NCBI GenBank assembly: GCA_040507035.1 | Contig: JBEVVR010000015.1 | Location: 62,001-126,000 of the forward strand | Reading direction: 5' to 3' | DNA length: 64,000 bases | Source: Thiodiazotropha sp040507035 | GTDB taxonomy: Bacteria > Pseudomonadota > Gammaproteobacteria > Chromatiales > Chromatiaceae | In this document: piece by piece, positions 18,724 to 28,974 of the stretch | How positions within the stretch are numbered: position 1 is the stretch's first letter | Layout: each line of letters starts with the position of its first letter | Translations under genes and position numbers: made by a program | The notes under the pieces: generated by a model | Told to the model about the DNA's origin: nothing | Seen by the model: the letters and a program-made list of their open reading frames with translations, nothing else | Database searches by the model: none

Positions 18724-20694
18724 ATGTGTGGAATATCTGGTTTGTGTATCGCTTTCTCGCATCATGACATTGATCATCTATCACAAAAGTTATTGAAAAC
18801 TCTACACCATAGAGGACCTGATGGTAATGGCACATGGACTGATAACAAAACGATACTGTTAGCTCACAATAGGCTATCCATACAAGATTTATCATCTAAC
18901 GGTAAACAGCCAATGCTGTCTTCAAGTAATAGATATGTATTGACCTTTAACGGAGAAATTTACAACTTTTTAGAACTAAAAAATAGATTACAAAAACTCG
19001 GCCATTCTTTTATTGGCACTTCTGACACAGAAGTAATTCTTGCCTCTATCGAGGAATGGGGTATTCAAAACTCGATTTCCCAATTCAATGGTATGTTTGC
19101 ATTTGCCCTATGGGACAGAGAATTAGAGACGATTACATTTGCAAGAGACAGATTAGGAGAAAAGCCCTTATTTTATGGCTGGAGTGAAAAGGGTTTGATG
19201 TTTGCTTCTGAATTAGAGCCATTCAAGTATCATTTTGAGACTCTGCACATCAATCAGGAAATAATCAATGATTTCTTAAATTATGGATATATTCCAACAC
19301 CTCATACAATTTATGAAGGCATCTATAAACTGATCCCCGGGTCATTTATTCAGTTTAATTTAGGTCAAATACTCAGCAGGCCCAGTGACTTTTCCCCAAC
19401 ATATAGTACAAGCAATATATCCCCTAAGCAGTATTGGTCAGTTCGTTCACACTTTGAAGGTAGTGAGCTGATCAAGGACCCTGACCATGCCGTTGAGCAA
19501 CTTGAAGAACTTTTAGACTCAGCTATTCAGAGACAGTTGATTGCCGATGTTTCAGTCGGTACTTTTCTATCAGGTGGTATTGATTCATCCCTTGTTACGG
19601 CAGTAGCACAAAAAAACACAACCAGACCAATAAAAACCTTTACAATCGGTTTTGATGTCGATCAGTTTAACGAAGCTATTTATGCTAAAGAGATTGCGAG
19701 TCATCTTGGCACTGATCATACTGAAGTTTATCTAACTTCAAATGATTGTTTAAATACTATTAATAGGCTCCCTGGCATTTACGGAGAGCCTTTTGCTGAC
19801 CCCTCACAACTACCGACAATTCTAGTAAGTGAAATTGCTAGAGAGCAGGTAACGGTTTGTCTATCAGGTGATGGAGGTGATGAACTATTTGCTGGCTATA
19901 ACAGATATATATCAACTATTAACTTTTTGAGACTAACTTCAAAACTTCCTAAACGCGCAAAACATTTACTTGCTAATACAATCAATTTTATTAATCCTAA
20001 CTACATAGATACATCTTATAATTTCTTAAGCAGGATGTTACCAAACAAGAAACATAAACAAGCAAACATAGCTATAAAAATACAAAAGTTAGGGAACCTG
20101 CTAAATTTGTCCGATTCAGGTGAGATCTACAATAGCCTGCTATCCTTGAGTAGCACTACAGACAATAGAACATTTACTAATACACTCTTAAAAAGCAGAA
20201 TCGACGATTTTTTTTCACATGATCGTGAATTTATCGATATAGCAATGCTTATCGATCAACTGAATTACTTACCCGATGACAACTTAACAAAAGTAGATCG
20301 TGCTTCCATGTCTTGTTCTCTTGAAACCAGGCTTCCTTTATTGGACAAAGAGATCGTGGAATTGTCATGGAAAATACCCTATACAACAAAAATCAAGGAT
20401 AACTTAACTAAATGGCCCTTGCGTCAAATACTGTACAAGCATGTACCAAAGGAGTTGATAGACAGACCAAAAATGGGCTTTTCAGTCCCGATCTCTTCTT
20501 GGCTTAGAAATGATTTAAAAGATTGGTCGCATGATTTACTAAATATGAAGAATTCAGACCTCGGCTTGAACAACGACTATTGGCTGGACTTGTGGCAACA
20601 GCACCAATCTGGCTCAACGGACAATGGACTTGCCCTATGGCCTGCAATCATGCTCAATCATTGGTATTTGAATACGAAAGAGACCGCTAACTGA
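18724..20694 (+). CDS. asnB: Asparagine synthase-type glutamine amidotransferase
   Basis: Class II amidotransferase with catalytic Cys2 (MCGISGL), the N-terminal glutaminase signatures HRGPDG, LAHNRLSI and FNGEIYNF, and a C-terminal ATP-pyrophosphatase synthetase domain with SVGTFLSGGIDSSLVTA and LSGDGGDELFAGYNRY. 656 residues, as usual for AsnB relatives found in polysaccharide loci. Its neighbours suggest that it amidates a uronic acid or aminoacyl group of the polymer rather than making free asparagine, but this is inference. A GAGGG precedes the ATG by 8 bases. It follows a dead glycosyltransferase and is convergent with the sulfotransferase. Confidence 0.85.
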   Translation: MCGISGLCIAFSHHDIDHLSQKLLKTLHHRGPDGNGTWTDNKTILLAHNRLSIQDLSSNGKQPMLSSSNRYVLTFNGEIYNFLELKNRLQKLGHSFIGTSDTEVILASIEEWGIQNSISQFNGMFAFALWDRELETITFARDRLGEKPLFYGWSEKGLMFASELEPFKYHFETLHINQEIINDFLNYGYIPTPHTIYEGIYKLIPGSFIQFNLGQILSRPSDFSPTYSTSNISPKQYWSVRSHFEGSELIKDPDHAVEQLEELLDSAIQRQLIADVSVGTFLSGGIDSSLVTAVAQKNTTRPIKTFTIGFDVDQFNEAIYAKEIASHLGTDHTEVYLTSNDCLNTINRLPGIYGEPFADPSQLPTILVSEIAREQVTVCLSGDGGDELFAGYNRYISTINFLRLTSKLPKRAKHLLANTINFINPNYIDTSYNFLSRMLPNKKHKQANIAIKIQKLGNLLNLSDSGEIYNSLLSLSSTTDNRTFTNTLLKSRIDDFFSHDREFIDIAMLIDQLNYLPDDNLTKVDRASMSCSLETRLPLLDKEIVELSWKIPYTTKIKDNLTKWPLRQILYKHVPKELIDRPKMGFSVPISSWLRNDLKDWSHDLLNMKNSDLGLNNDYWLDLWQQHQSGSTDNGLALWPAIMLNHWYLNTKETAN

Positions 20695-20757
20695 TTATTC
20701 TGTTTTATAAAGTTTGGTGCTAATGCGGTGTTATCTATTATATAGCGTTGAATTGTA

Positions 20758-21633
20758 TTATTTAGAATTATTCCATACCTTTGCGTAATCCGTGCCAGTC
20801 AAATTGCTGATATTATCAATAATCCTATCTATCTCAGGCTTAATTTCCTGCCGAAGCAATTCTGTTTCTCGTTGTTGCTCTTCTACAGAGGTCTTAGTTG
20901 TTACTGAATTTGACATAAACGATCGTAGAGACTTAGGAAACAATTTTGACAGGGAATCCCAACTCTTTGAATATCGAATAGCATTCATAAATTTCATCTT
21001 TTTCTTTATTCCATAAATTACTTTAGGATTTGCATTATATTTATTATCTGTATCAGACCATACCAATTCAGCGTCCATTTCAAGCCCAAGCCATTCAAAT
21101 ATTTTTTTAGTTTCATGTATAGGGTTATTAATTAAACCCTCAAACGTCAATAGATAGATTCTGTCTTTACCGAACTTGTTAATATAAGGGCGCAATTGCA
21201 TCGCATAATCACTATAGTGGATATAATTATCTTTGGATTTGCACTCTTGAAGAATATTGTTTTGCACACCACCAGCATAGTGCTGTCGATATTCGTGCCA
21301 ATAGTGACTTACTATACGAGTAAAGGGATTTCTCATCACATAAATAAACTTAGCATCAGGATTATGATCGTAGATCTTTTCAACCACACCTTGATGGTCA
21401 GGTAATTTTGTATAGTAAGTACTAGATTCACCGATATATTTATGTTGCTCTGTAGCATCTTTGAAGAGCGACATATACCACTCTAGACCTTTATTCCAAG
21501 CAATTTCCTCCGCAAAATACCCGGGCTCTTTTGGCTCACACATGAATATTTCTGGATGTATATTTAAATAATTATGTAGTGATGTTGTGCCAGACTTCAT
21601 GGCACCGACAATAAAAAGATTTACCTTTTTCAT
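20758..21633 (-). CDS. Sulfotransferase
   Basis: PAPS-dependent sulfotransferase domain. The 5'-phosphosulfate loop is GAMKSGTTSLHNYL at residues 10-23, and the 3'-phosphate site is VMRNPFTRIVSHYWHE at residues 99-114. 291 residues, no signal peptide, so cytoplasmic. In an exopolysaccharide locus the likely job is to sulfate a sugar on a lipid-linked or nucleotide-linked intermediate; the acceptor cannot be read from sequence. Transcribed alone on the minus strand, convergent with the asnB-like gene. AT-rich like the rest of the island. Confidence 0.85.
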   Translation of the reverse strand: MKKVNLFIVGAMKSGTTSLHNYLNIHPEIFMCEPKEPGYFAEEIAWNKGLEWYMSLFKDATEQHKYIGESSTYYTKLPDHQGVVEKIYDHNPDAKFIYVMRNPFTRIVSHYWHEYRQHYAGGVQNNILQECKSKDNYIHYSDYAMQLRPYINKFGKDRIYLLTFEGLINNPIHETKKIFEWLGLEMDAELVWSDTDNKYNANPKVIYGIKKKMKFMNAIRYSKSWDSLSKLFPKSLRSFMSNSVTTKTSVEEQQRETELLRQEIKPEIDRIIDNISNLTGTDYAKVWNNSK

Positions 21634-22033
21634 AGTAATGCGTAATATTATATATTTTTTGGATATACAGAATATTGTATAATAAGACAGTATACGTTAT
21701 AAGTGAAATATTTACGTTGATACACAGTAAATTGTGGATATAAATATAATCTTATATTTCTCTACATTTCAGCGTTCGTTTGTCGCATTATAAAGCTGCA
21801 AGATTATCAGAAATCAGGGTACGCCTCATAGATACAATAGGGCATTATACCAATTCTGAATTAACAAAATAACAGTATTGTTTAATTCCATCGATATAGA
21901 CTGAGCTATCATAAATAATTGCAGTCTTTAGCAACCATCAATTGTAGATTTTAACTGTAAATATGTATCTCATCATGCCACTCAATAATACAATAATAAC
22001 AATTATCCAGACAATTGAATTGTATAAATAATA
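21634..22033. other. 400-base AT-rich divergent intergenic region
   Basis: Lies between the divergent sulfotransferase and sulfatase-superfamily genes, so it should contain promoters for both. Very AT-rich with many TATAAT-like hexamers, which makes any single promoter call unreliable. No open frame with a recognisable product, no terminator-like hairpin. Confidence 0.4.
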
Positions 22034-23920
22034 ATGAACAAAGACCACAAAGATAAGGAACACTTCTTTAAAACTTCAATCTTCCCGATTGTTATATTTC
22101 TATGCCTTTTCCCATTTATGTTCTACTTGCAAAGAAGCAGGATTGATCCGAGAGGAATCTCTCTTGAATCTATCTATGAAAGTCTTTCATATTATCATTC
22201 TCAGCTAAGTTTTTATATTCTTCTAACTACATTAATTGTATTTATTCCAAAAATAAGGAAATTTTCAATTATTATTATTTGTGCTTTTTTTGTTATTGAT
22301 ACTTTTGATTGGCTCTCATGGCACACTCAAAAACGTCCTTTCTTTTTCGAAGATATCTATAGGGCCATTCAGCTTATAATTTATTATCCTGAGTTTGTTA
22401 CGCAGTTACCTACAGCTTTAAAGCTGAAGTTAGCTTTTTTACTTTCACTACCAGTCATAATTTATCTATTTTTAAGAATAGATATCATTAAGAAAATTAC
22501 AATCCAATATCATAGAAGTCTCATTACTCTCGGTTTGTCATTTTTTGTAATCACCGCCATTTCATTACCTTTCCTGATATCGAGTCGGTATCCCTTGCAA
22601 AATACATTCTTCTACATCTTATATGAGGGTAGGTATCAAGCAGAACTCTCCAATCTCACAATAAACTATAACGACATTAAAGAACGTTTTGGTCATACGA
22701 TAAACGGCAAGACTAAGCCGCCTAGCAACTCTGGCCCACCCAACAAAAAGAAGCCGAATATCATTTTATTTGTAATAGAAACCGCACCTTATCCATATTA
22801 CCCCTCATTTCAAAGCTTAATAGAAGAAGTTGATATCCCATGGCTTAGTAAAAATAGTATCTTCTTTAACAATCATTATACAACCAACCCGGTAAGTGAT
22901 CGCTCGATATACTCTTTACTTGCTGGTAAGTATCCACCTGCTGATAAAGGAAATGATTGGAAGGAAGACATTTACTATGGTGAAAGTTTAATCACAAGTA
23001 TTGCCAAAAACAAATACCGTTCCTACTTTTTTTCCACCGCACCTTTCTCATTTTATAATGATTTTCACATGTATTCAGGGCTTGGCTTTGATGTAATGAA
23101 GGATATTGAGAAGACAAAAAGCTTGATGGAAGAAATAGATGGGGAAAACGTTTGGAAAAGAGAAGGCCTCTATGACATGGACAAAATTTTAATTAGTGAA
23201 GTAACGCAGGCCCTTGATTTTCATAACGAGGAATATTCAGACATACCGTTTTTTATAGGAATTGCTCCTCAGTCTTCTCATGCTCCATTTCACTGCCCAC
23301 CAGATTTCAAGCAAAACCCAAAATCATGCGCGGATGATAAAGAAAAAATTAAATCTAATGCAATATGGCAATTTAATTTGCTAAAACAAATAGTCAATAA
23401 ATTATCTGGACAAAAGATACTAGACAACACAATTGTTGTAGTTACAGGTGACCATGGTATTCGTAGTGAACAAGAGAGTACTCTAATAAAAGACCAAAGA
23501 TTGTTAGATGATATAACCTTTCACGTTCCTTTTCTAATTGCAACTCCATTACTCCAACAAATAAATCACCCCGTACAACATCCCACAACACATGCTGATC
23601 TTGCACCGACTCTAATTAACTTGATTGGGGCCTCGTATCAAGAAGGGCTATTTCATGGACGAGACATGTTTGAGGATGGTGAGCGTACAATTTACTTCCT
23701 GGGGGGTAACTACTCCCCGGTAAGTGGCTTTGTCGACAGCACTGGCTATTACATGGAAAACCGTAGTAGTTTTTACCATCTTTTCAGTAATAACCTGGAT
23801 TTCAGTAAAGCTAGTGAAAAATACGCGACCTCGTTGAAAGTCAAACAAAAGATATCCAAAGAATTGCTACATCTTAGAGCCTTTTTACAATCAGAGTATT
23901 ATAAAGATAGTTTTCAATAA
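22034..23920 (+). CDS. Membrane-anchored alkaline phosphatase superfamily protein (sulfatase / LTA synthase / phosphoethanolamine transferase-like)
   Basis: 628 residues. The first about 200 contain four to five hydrophobic segments, then a periplasmic catalytic domain begins at KKPNIILFVIETAPYPYY (about residue 240), where the Thr of VIET is the probable nucleophile, with NPVSDRSIYSLLAGKYPP and the metal-binding GDHGIRSE near residue 472. This layout is that of enzymes that move phosphoethanolamine or phosphoglycerol from phospholipids, or of membrane sulfatases. Sequence alone does not separate these. Beside the exosortase and opposite a sulfotransferase, it could decorate the exported polymer. 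Convergent with xrtA. Confidence 0.75.
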   Translation: MNKDHKDKEHFFKTSIFPIVIFLCLFPFMFYLQRSRIDPRGISLESIYESLSYYHSQLSFYILLTTLIVFIPKIRKFSIIIICAFFVIDTFDWLSWHTQKRPFFFEDIYRAIQLIIYYPEFVTQLPTALKLKLAFLLSLPVIIYLFLRIDIIKKITIQYHRSLITLGLSFFVITAISLPFLISSRYPLQNTFFYILYEGRYQAELSNLTINYNDIKERFGHTINGKTKPPSNSGPPNKKKPNIILFVIETAPYPYYPSFQSLIEEVDIPWLSKNSIFFNNHYTTNPVSDRSIYSLLAGKYPPADKGNDWKEDIYYGESLITSIAKNKYRSYFFSTAPFSFYNDFHMYSGLGFDVMKDIEKTKSLMEEIDGENVWKREGLYDMDKILISEVTQALDFHNEEYSDIPFFIGIAPQSSHAPFHCPPDFKQNPKSCADDKEKIKSNAIWQFNLLKQIVNKLSGQKILDNTIVVVTGDHGIRSEQESTLIKDQRLLDDITFHVPFLIATPLLQQINHPVQHPTTHADLAPTLINLIGASYQEGLFHGRDMFEDGERTIYFLGGNYSPVSGFVDSTGYYMENRSSFYHLFSNNLDFSKASEKYATSLKVKQKISKELLHLRAFLQSEYYKDSFQ

Positions 23921-24002
23921 TGATCTACAAACCTTCTTTATAAATTCAGCAGTACATATGAAAATTATATCCTGATCTTCTTGCTTGTTAATCACTTAGA
24001 TT

Positions 24003-25562
24003 TTATTCTGTAGTCTCGTGAATAATTAAATTATCATTAAGATTCTCATTTTCAAACAAACTGCTTATTAGTCTCAATAGTCGCGCTTTCGACTCTTTTT
24101 TACTATCCACGACTTTTGTGCCTGTGATATATATTGTTGCACCTTTCGCGACACCCAATCTATCAAGAATCTGCATTGTTTTAACAACAAATTCACTTGT
24201 CGTGAAAAAGTCGCCTACTTTGTAGGTATACAACATTAAGTATCTAACACCACTACTATCGATCACTTCTAATTCGACAGCTTCGTTAATTAGATTATTT
24301 TGTGTTGATAACTTAATGACAGAGATATCCACTTTGTGCCATACATTTTCATCATATATATGATTTCTGCTAGATGCTAACTCTTTATCTTGATGTTGAC
24401 TATAATAGTGCGCTATATAAACGCCAACGGCCTTATCTCCTTCCCCATAAAGTGCAGAGACATCTACATCAGCATTTTGAAAATATGGTTTCGTGGGCAT
24501 TTCCTTAAGTGACTTTTTTCGATACAAGTCATTTAGCTGAGGTAGTTGAATAGAGATTTTTCCATCAATTTGTTCCACCATGTTTTCTTTATACAAATGC
24601 GCAGCAGGTACCGATGAAAGTAATAGCAAAACAATAAAAGTAGATATTGAGTAATATTGTATTCTATTTAAAGATTTGTAACTTCCACCCTCCTCAAAAG
24701 CAATGGAGTTCTTCGGTTCCATCTCACTATTAGTAGGCATTCTACTACCTATCCAAAATACCGGTATTATTGCTATAAAAAATAAAACCCACCCAAAACT
24801 AATATGATCTGCAACTAAGTAACTATCCATCCCATATGCATAACCTGTATAGATAACTATAAACACCCTTATCCAGTTAATAATGATTGAAAATATCAAT
24901 GAAATTGCAACAAACGTGGAGAAGTATAATATATTGAAACCTTGCAGATGCGCATAAATCAGAGATATTGTAAGCATTGCCAACACATAACGTAGTCCCG
25001 CACATGCCTCTTCAACAACAAATCGACCATTTGGTATGCTTATATATACTCCATCCTTAAAGACCGGAATATCAAACAGCTGTAAAATATGGACAACGAC
25101 ATCACTCGTTAAATGCTGTAAATAGATCTCCACGGGAGACCAAACAGGGATTGAGATAAATACAAATAAAAGAGGAAATGCAATTATCTTTGTAGCACGA
25201 AATCCGATAAGAGTAAAAACGGATGCAGGGACTAAAGCCATAACCGCGACTTCTTCCACCACTTGTACATCAGCAACCCTTCCTAGCCACCAAATAATTG
25301 TTACAAATAGCAACAATAATAAACCAACATAATTTATCTCTGGCACTAAATGTTTAATCAAGTGACGTTTTCTATAAATTAAATAAAGGCTGATTGGATA
25401 TAGTAAGGTTTCGTGACCATATGTGCTGCTATTCCACCACATCTCAACCATAGAACTAATAGTATCTTTATGTATTATAATTATTAGAAAGATAATAAAC
25501 CCAATTATTGATGTCACAAACGACCAATAATTGTAGTTATGTGCTATTTCATTGTTTTTCAT
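24003..25562 (-). CDS. xrtA: Exosortase A with fused C-terminal EpsI domain
   Basis: Polytopic membrane transpeptidase predicted to process proteins with a C-terminal PEP-CTERM sorting signal. About residues 1-275 are the exosortase: the active-site Cys187 lies in VVEEACAGLRY, Arg232 in NWIRVF and His253 in DHISFGW, the three residues conserved in exosortases. Hydrophobic segments occupy 15-30, 78-92, 103-125, 128-141, 192-205, 212-240 and 255-270. After a short linker a further transmembrane segment (about 302-322) leads to a periplasmic EpsI-type domain (about 330-500). The fusion is typical of the XrtA type. No PEP-CTERM protein is encoded in this window. Confidence 0.88.
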   Translation of the reverse strand: MKNNEIAHNYNYWSFVTSIIGFIIFLIIIIHKDTISSMVEMWWNSSTYGHETLLYPISLYLIYRKRHLIKHLVPEINYVGLLLLLFVTIIWWLGRVADVQVVEEVAVMALVPASVFTLIGFRATKIIAFPLLFVFISIPVWSPVEIYLQHLTSDVVVHILQLFDIPVFKDGVYISIPNGRFVVEEACAGLRYVLAMLTISLIYAHLQGFNILYFSTFVAISLIFSIIINWIRVFIVIYTGYAYGMDSYLVADHISFGWVLFFIAIIPVFWIGSRMPTNSEMEPKNSIAFEEGGSYKSLNRIQYYSISTFIVLLLLSSVPAAHLYKENMVEQIDGKISIQLPQLNDLYRKKSLKEMPTKPYFQNADVDVSALYGEGDKAVGVYIAHYYSQHQDKELASSRNHIYDENVWHKVDISVIKLSTQNNLINEAVELEVIDSSGVRYLMLYTYKVGDFFTTSEFVVKTMQILDRLGVAKGATIYITGTKVVDSKKESKARLLRLISSLFENENLNDNLIIHETTE

Positions 25563-26745
25563 GTAAGGTCAGGTGCTATTTCAATTATGCCAAATTATTT
25601 ACATTTAATTTCACTTAAATAGATACTATTTATCAAAATTAAACTGTTAACGTTATAAATAATTGAAAAATTCTCTATACAATTTAAAGTAAGGATATAT
25701 AAACACAAGAATAGGGTACAGGCATTCTTAATTGAGACAACTCGTAATATTACCACAGTATCTTAACGAATTGATTTATAACAAATAGCTACTCACCAGG
25801 ATGCAGATGGCAAATCAACCATTTATAGCATTACGAACTATAGTTCGAGATAATAAAGAACGTCAACATTCACTTTGCTTCAATTATCAATATTGTCCAA
25901 TATTCTGCCCCTTTTTTTGTGTTTATTAAGCCTTTCCAGGGCATGGAGTGTATAATCCTATGATATCTATATGTTAACTATATTACAGTTATCTATCAGT
26001 AAAATGCTTAATTCACTATCACTGTAATTGTCATTTATTCGTAAAAATATAATTTATTTTCTGCTAGCAGTGAGCTTCATTATTATTTAGAGATATATTC
26101 AATCTGATTAAGACACATTGGATTATCTCTCAATATCTATCGAGATTCATTACGCACATAACTTAGGTATGTCTTGTGTTTGACGAGTCTGTTTTTTGCT
26201 AAGTCAGAAGTAACAACAATGAGCCTCAAAGCGACAACTATATAACATTCTAACTATGTTACAATCTGCCCCACAGATCCTTCTGCTACAGATAACGTGA
26301 CAGATTGGCTATATAGGTAAGACGTCATACTGTATCTCTATTATAGAGTTGACTCAAACTCAATATGCTGGGGTATTTTCTGCGTTCAGTCTTATTTATA
26401 ATTAATATTTTACAACTGAATACGATCAGCGAACAATCATATATTTCTGATCTATATTAATATGATTTTTACATAACGAAGCACTGATGAATAAGTTATA
26501 AGATAATCTCCTATATGCCATTATTTCATAGACTAAAATGGGGTACAATTATTCCTATTTATACTTCTAGCTTTATGTTATAAAAAATGCAGTTATTCAC
26601 TAAGTGATTAAGATATAGATTTGCAAATAATAATTACTCAATTGAAGGAAATAGTTACACCAATTTTCTATATATCACAGTCAATCAAGCATTGTTTTAC
26701 AAGCTCTCTAAATCTATGATTTCACATAAATGGTAGCTATCAGAT
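25563..26745. other. 1.2-kb gene-free AT-rich region
   Basis: The longest gene-free stretch of the window, between divergent xrtA and the deacetylase gene. Both promoters must lie here. No reading frame of convincing codon use was found on either strand. A 7-base inverted repeat (ATTACAG at 25982-25988 and CTGTAAT at 26022-26028) and GAGTTgactcaAACTC near 26347 are visible but weak. It may be remains of a decayed gene or a long regulatory region; I cannot decide. Confidence 0.4.
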
Positions 26746-27759
26746 ATGAATCATTTGAAATTTATAATCTCACATGCTTTGCACATAAGTGGCATATTTT
26801 ATTTATGGGGACGTTTCTTTTTTGCGAGAAAAGCATTCATCTTAATGTATCACCGCGTATTAACAAATGACGAACTTAAGAATTCTCCTGTAAATGTACA
26901 ACCCGGTATGTATGTTACGCCTAGTACTTTTGAATCTCATGTAAAGTACTTAATAAAGAAAAACTATACCATTGTATTTCTGTCGGAACTCGCTGATCTT
27001 ATATCTCAAAAGAAAGATATTTCCCGGTGTTGTGTTATTACGTTTGATGATGGATGGATTGACAATTACACGAATATGCTTCCAATATTAAAGAAATATA
27101 ATGTTAAAGCAACAATTTTTATAACCAGCGGATTTACTGGCACGAATAAACTATTTTGGCCTGAAGAGGTTGCCTTATATATTGATACAATAGTCGAATT
27201 AGACTATCTCGAGAGGATGTTAAAGATACTGAATCTTAATCTTGATGACACTGATAAGGTACGTAACAGCGACAGTCTACTCAAAGATACGATCATATCT
27301 CATCTAAAGAGCTTCTCTCACAATCAACGCATTGAGCTTATTAAATCGATTAAGAATCTAGCTGCATCAAGCCAACAACCCAACCATACTTTATTGATGG
27401 GCTGGAACGAAATCAATGAAATGGTAGCTTCAGGTTTAGTGGAGTTTGGGTCTCATACGGTGAACCACGAACTTCTAGACAAGTTAGACAACCAAGACAT
27501 TAAGTTTGAAATCCAGGATTCCATGAGTGTGTTAGCTGATAGACTTGGCATGCCTTGCAAAACCCTCTCATATCCCAACGGCAATTATAATGATAACGTC
27601 CTGAGTATTGTTCAAGATACTACTTTGCAAGCGGCCGTTACTACACAAAGAGGATATGTGACCAGCAATACAAATCTATTGACGTTACCTCGTATAGCAA
27701 TACATGAAGATGTCAGTTGTAATTTGCCACTATTTCAATGGAGATTATCTGTAAGGTAA
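26746..27759 (+). CDS. Polysaccharide deacetylase (NodB homology, CE4)
   Basis: Metal-dependent deacetylase of N-acetylated sugars. The NodB signature is complete enough to be convincing: motif 1 CVITFDDGWIDNYTNMLPIL (about residue 97) supplies the catalytic and metal Asp, motif 2 FGSHTVNHELL (about 234) the metal His pair, and LSYPNGNYND resembles motif 3. MYHRVL near residue 36 is typical for the subfamily with an N-terminal membrane-like segment (about 10-27). First gene of a tight operon with an ATP-grasp enzyme (6 bases) and a glycosyltransferase. Confidence 0.87.
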   Translation: MNHLKFIISHALHISGIFYLWGRFFFARKAFILMYHRVLTNDELKNSPVNVQPGMYVTPSTFESHVKYLIKKNYTIVFLSELADLISQKKDISRCCVITFDDGWIDNYTNMLPILKKYNVKATIFITSGFTGTNKLFWPEEVALYIDTIVELDYLERMLKILNLNLDDTDKVRNSDSLLKDTIISHLKSFSHNQRIELIKSIKNLAASSQQPNHTLLMGWNEINEMVASGLVEFGSHTVNHELLDKLDNQDIKFEIQDSMSVLADRLGMPCKTLSYPNGNYNDNVLSIVQDTTLQAAVTTQRGYVTSNTNLLTLPRIAIHEDVSCNLPLFQWRLSVR

Positions 27760-27765
27760 GTCAAT

Positions 27766-28974
27766 GTGATGAAAAAAATAACAGTTTTAGTTACGGATGG
27801 GGATAATCGCTCGTCACTTGCAGTAACGCGGTCTCTTGGAAAGTATGGTTGCCGCGTTTTAGTCACAGCTAGCCAGTCTCAGTCTTTATCGGCAAATTCA
27901 CGATATTGTGAAAAAGGATTTCAAGTATATGCTGTTGAGCATAATGAGAAGCGCTTTGCGACTGATATCGTCTCAATAGTGAATAATGAAGATGTAGATG
28001 TCATTTTTCCTATGACTGAGCCTACCATACTTGCATTATTACACAATAGAGATTTGCTTAACGAGCATGTGATAGTCGCATCCGCAGAGCTAAAAGCAAT
28101 TAATAGTATTTTTGATAAATATAACTTATTTAAAATGGCAGATAAATTAGGGGTTGATATACCTAAGACCTACTTCATCCAAGATAAAGCCACGTATGAA
28201 AGTACGAAATTTCAGATAGATAGTTTCCCAGTTGTTATTAAGCCCTGCCAGTCAAAGATACAAGTGAATGATGGCTATATTAGCACTAGAGTGATGTATG
28301 CATCGAATATGGATGAACTCGATGATTTATATTCCAATATAGATTTTCTAGAGTACCCGTCCTTGATACAAGAGAGGATTTACGGAGATGGCACCGGATT
28401 ATTTACCATCTTTGATGGTGAGTCACATAAAGCATTATTCTCACACAAAAGACTACGCGAGAAACCGCCATCAGGAGGTGTGAGTGTAGTCTCAGAAAGT
28501 GTAACACCTGACACAGATATGGTTGCTGCTGTCAGCACACTACTCTCTAACGTGAATTGGCAGGGAATTGCGATGGGAGAGTTTAAAAGAGATGTACGTG
28601 ACGGAAAGCCAAAGTTGATTGAGATAAACGGCCGCTTTTGGGGTTCACTTCAACTCGCAATAGCTGCTGGCGTTGATTTTCCTGTTTTACTCTTACGGCA
28701 TGTTATGGGTGACCCAATAGACGCTACCCATGATACTTACAAAAAAGGCATAAAATTGAAATGGTTCTTAGGAACACTGGATCACTTGGTGATACGATTG
28801 TTTAGTTCTAAAGTCAAACTGAATTTACCAGATGAATCACCATCAAAGCTACATTCTATACTCGAATTTCTTAACATTTTTGAAAAAGACACCTCATTTG
28901 ACGTAATAAGTAAAACGGACATAAAACCTTTTATTTATGAGATCAAGCAATATATACGGGCATTACTAAAATGA
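27766..28974 (+). CDS. ATP-grasp domain ligase
   Basis: Member of the ATP-grasp superfamily (carboxylate-amine ligase-like). The N-terminal preATP-grasp Rossmann part reads ITVLVTDGDNRSSLAVTRSL; the ATP-grasp part has FPVVIKPCQSKIQVNDG, a loop with YGDGTGLFTIFDG, and the metal-binding PKLIEINGRFWGSLQLA. 402 residues from GTG at 27766; the next codon is ATG and may be the real start. Proteins of this type in polysaccharide loci are thought to form amide bonds between an amino group and a carboxylate; the substrates are unknown. It may act on the amine exposed by the deacetylase encoded just upstream (inference). Overlaps the next gene by ATGA. Confidence 0.82.
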   Translation: MMKKITVLVTDGDNRSSLAVTRSLGKYGCRVLVTASQSQSLSANSRYCEKGFQVYAVEHNEKRFATDIVSIVNNEDVDVIFPMTEPTILALLHNRDLLNEHVIVASAELKAINSIFDKYNLFKMADKLGVDIPKTYFIQDKATYESTKFQIDSFPVVIKPCQSKIQVNDGYISTRVMYASNMDELDDLYSNIDFLEYPSLIQERIYGDGTGLFTIFDGESHKALFSHKRLREKPPSGGVSVVSESVTPDTDMVAAVSTLLSNVNWQGIAMGEFKRDVRDGKPKLIEINGRFWGSLQLAIAAGVDFPVLLLRHVMGDPIDATHDTYKKGIKLKWFLGTLDHLVIRLFSSKVKLNLPDESPSKLHSILEFLNIFEKDTSFDVISKTDIKPFIYEIKQYIRALLK

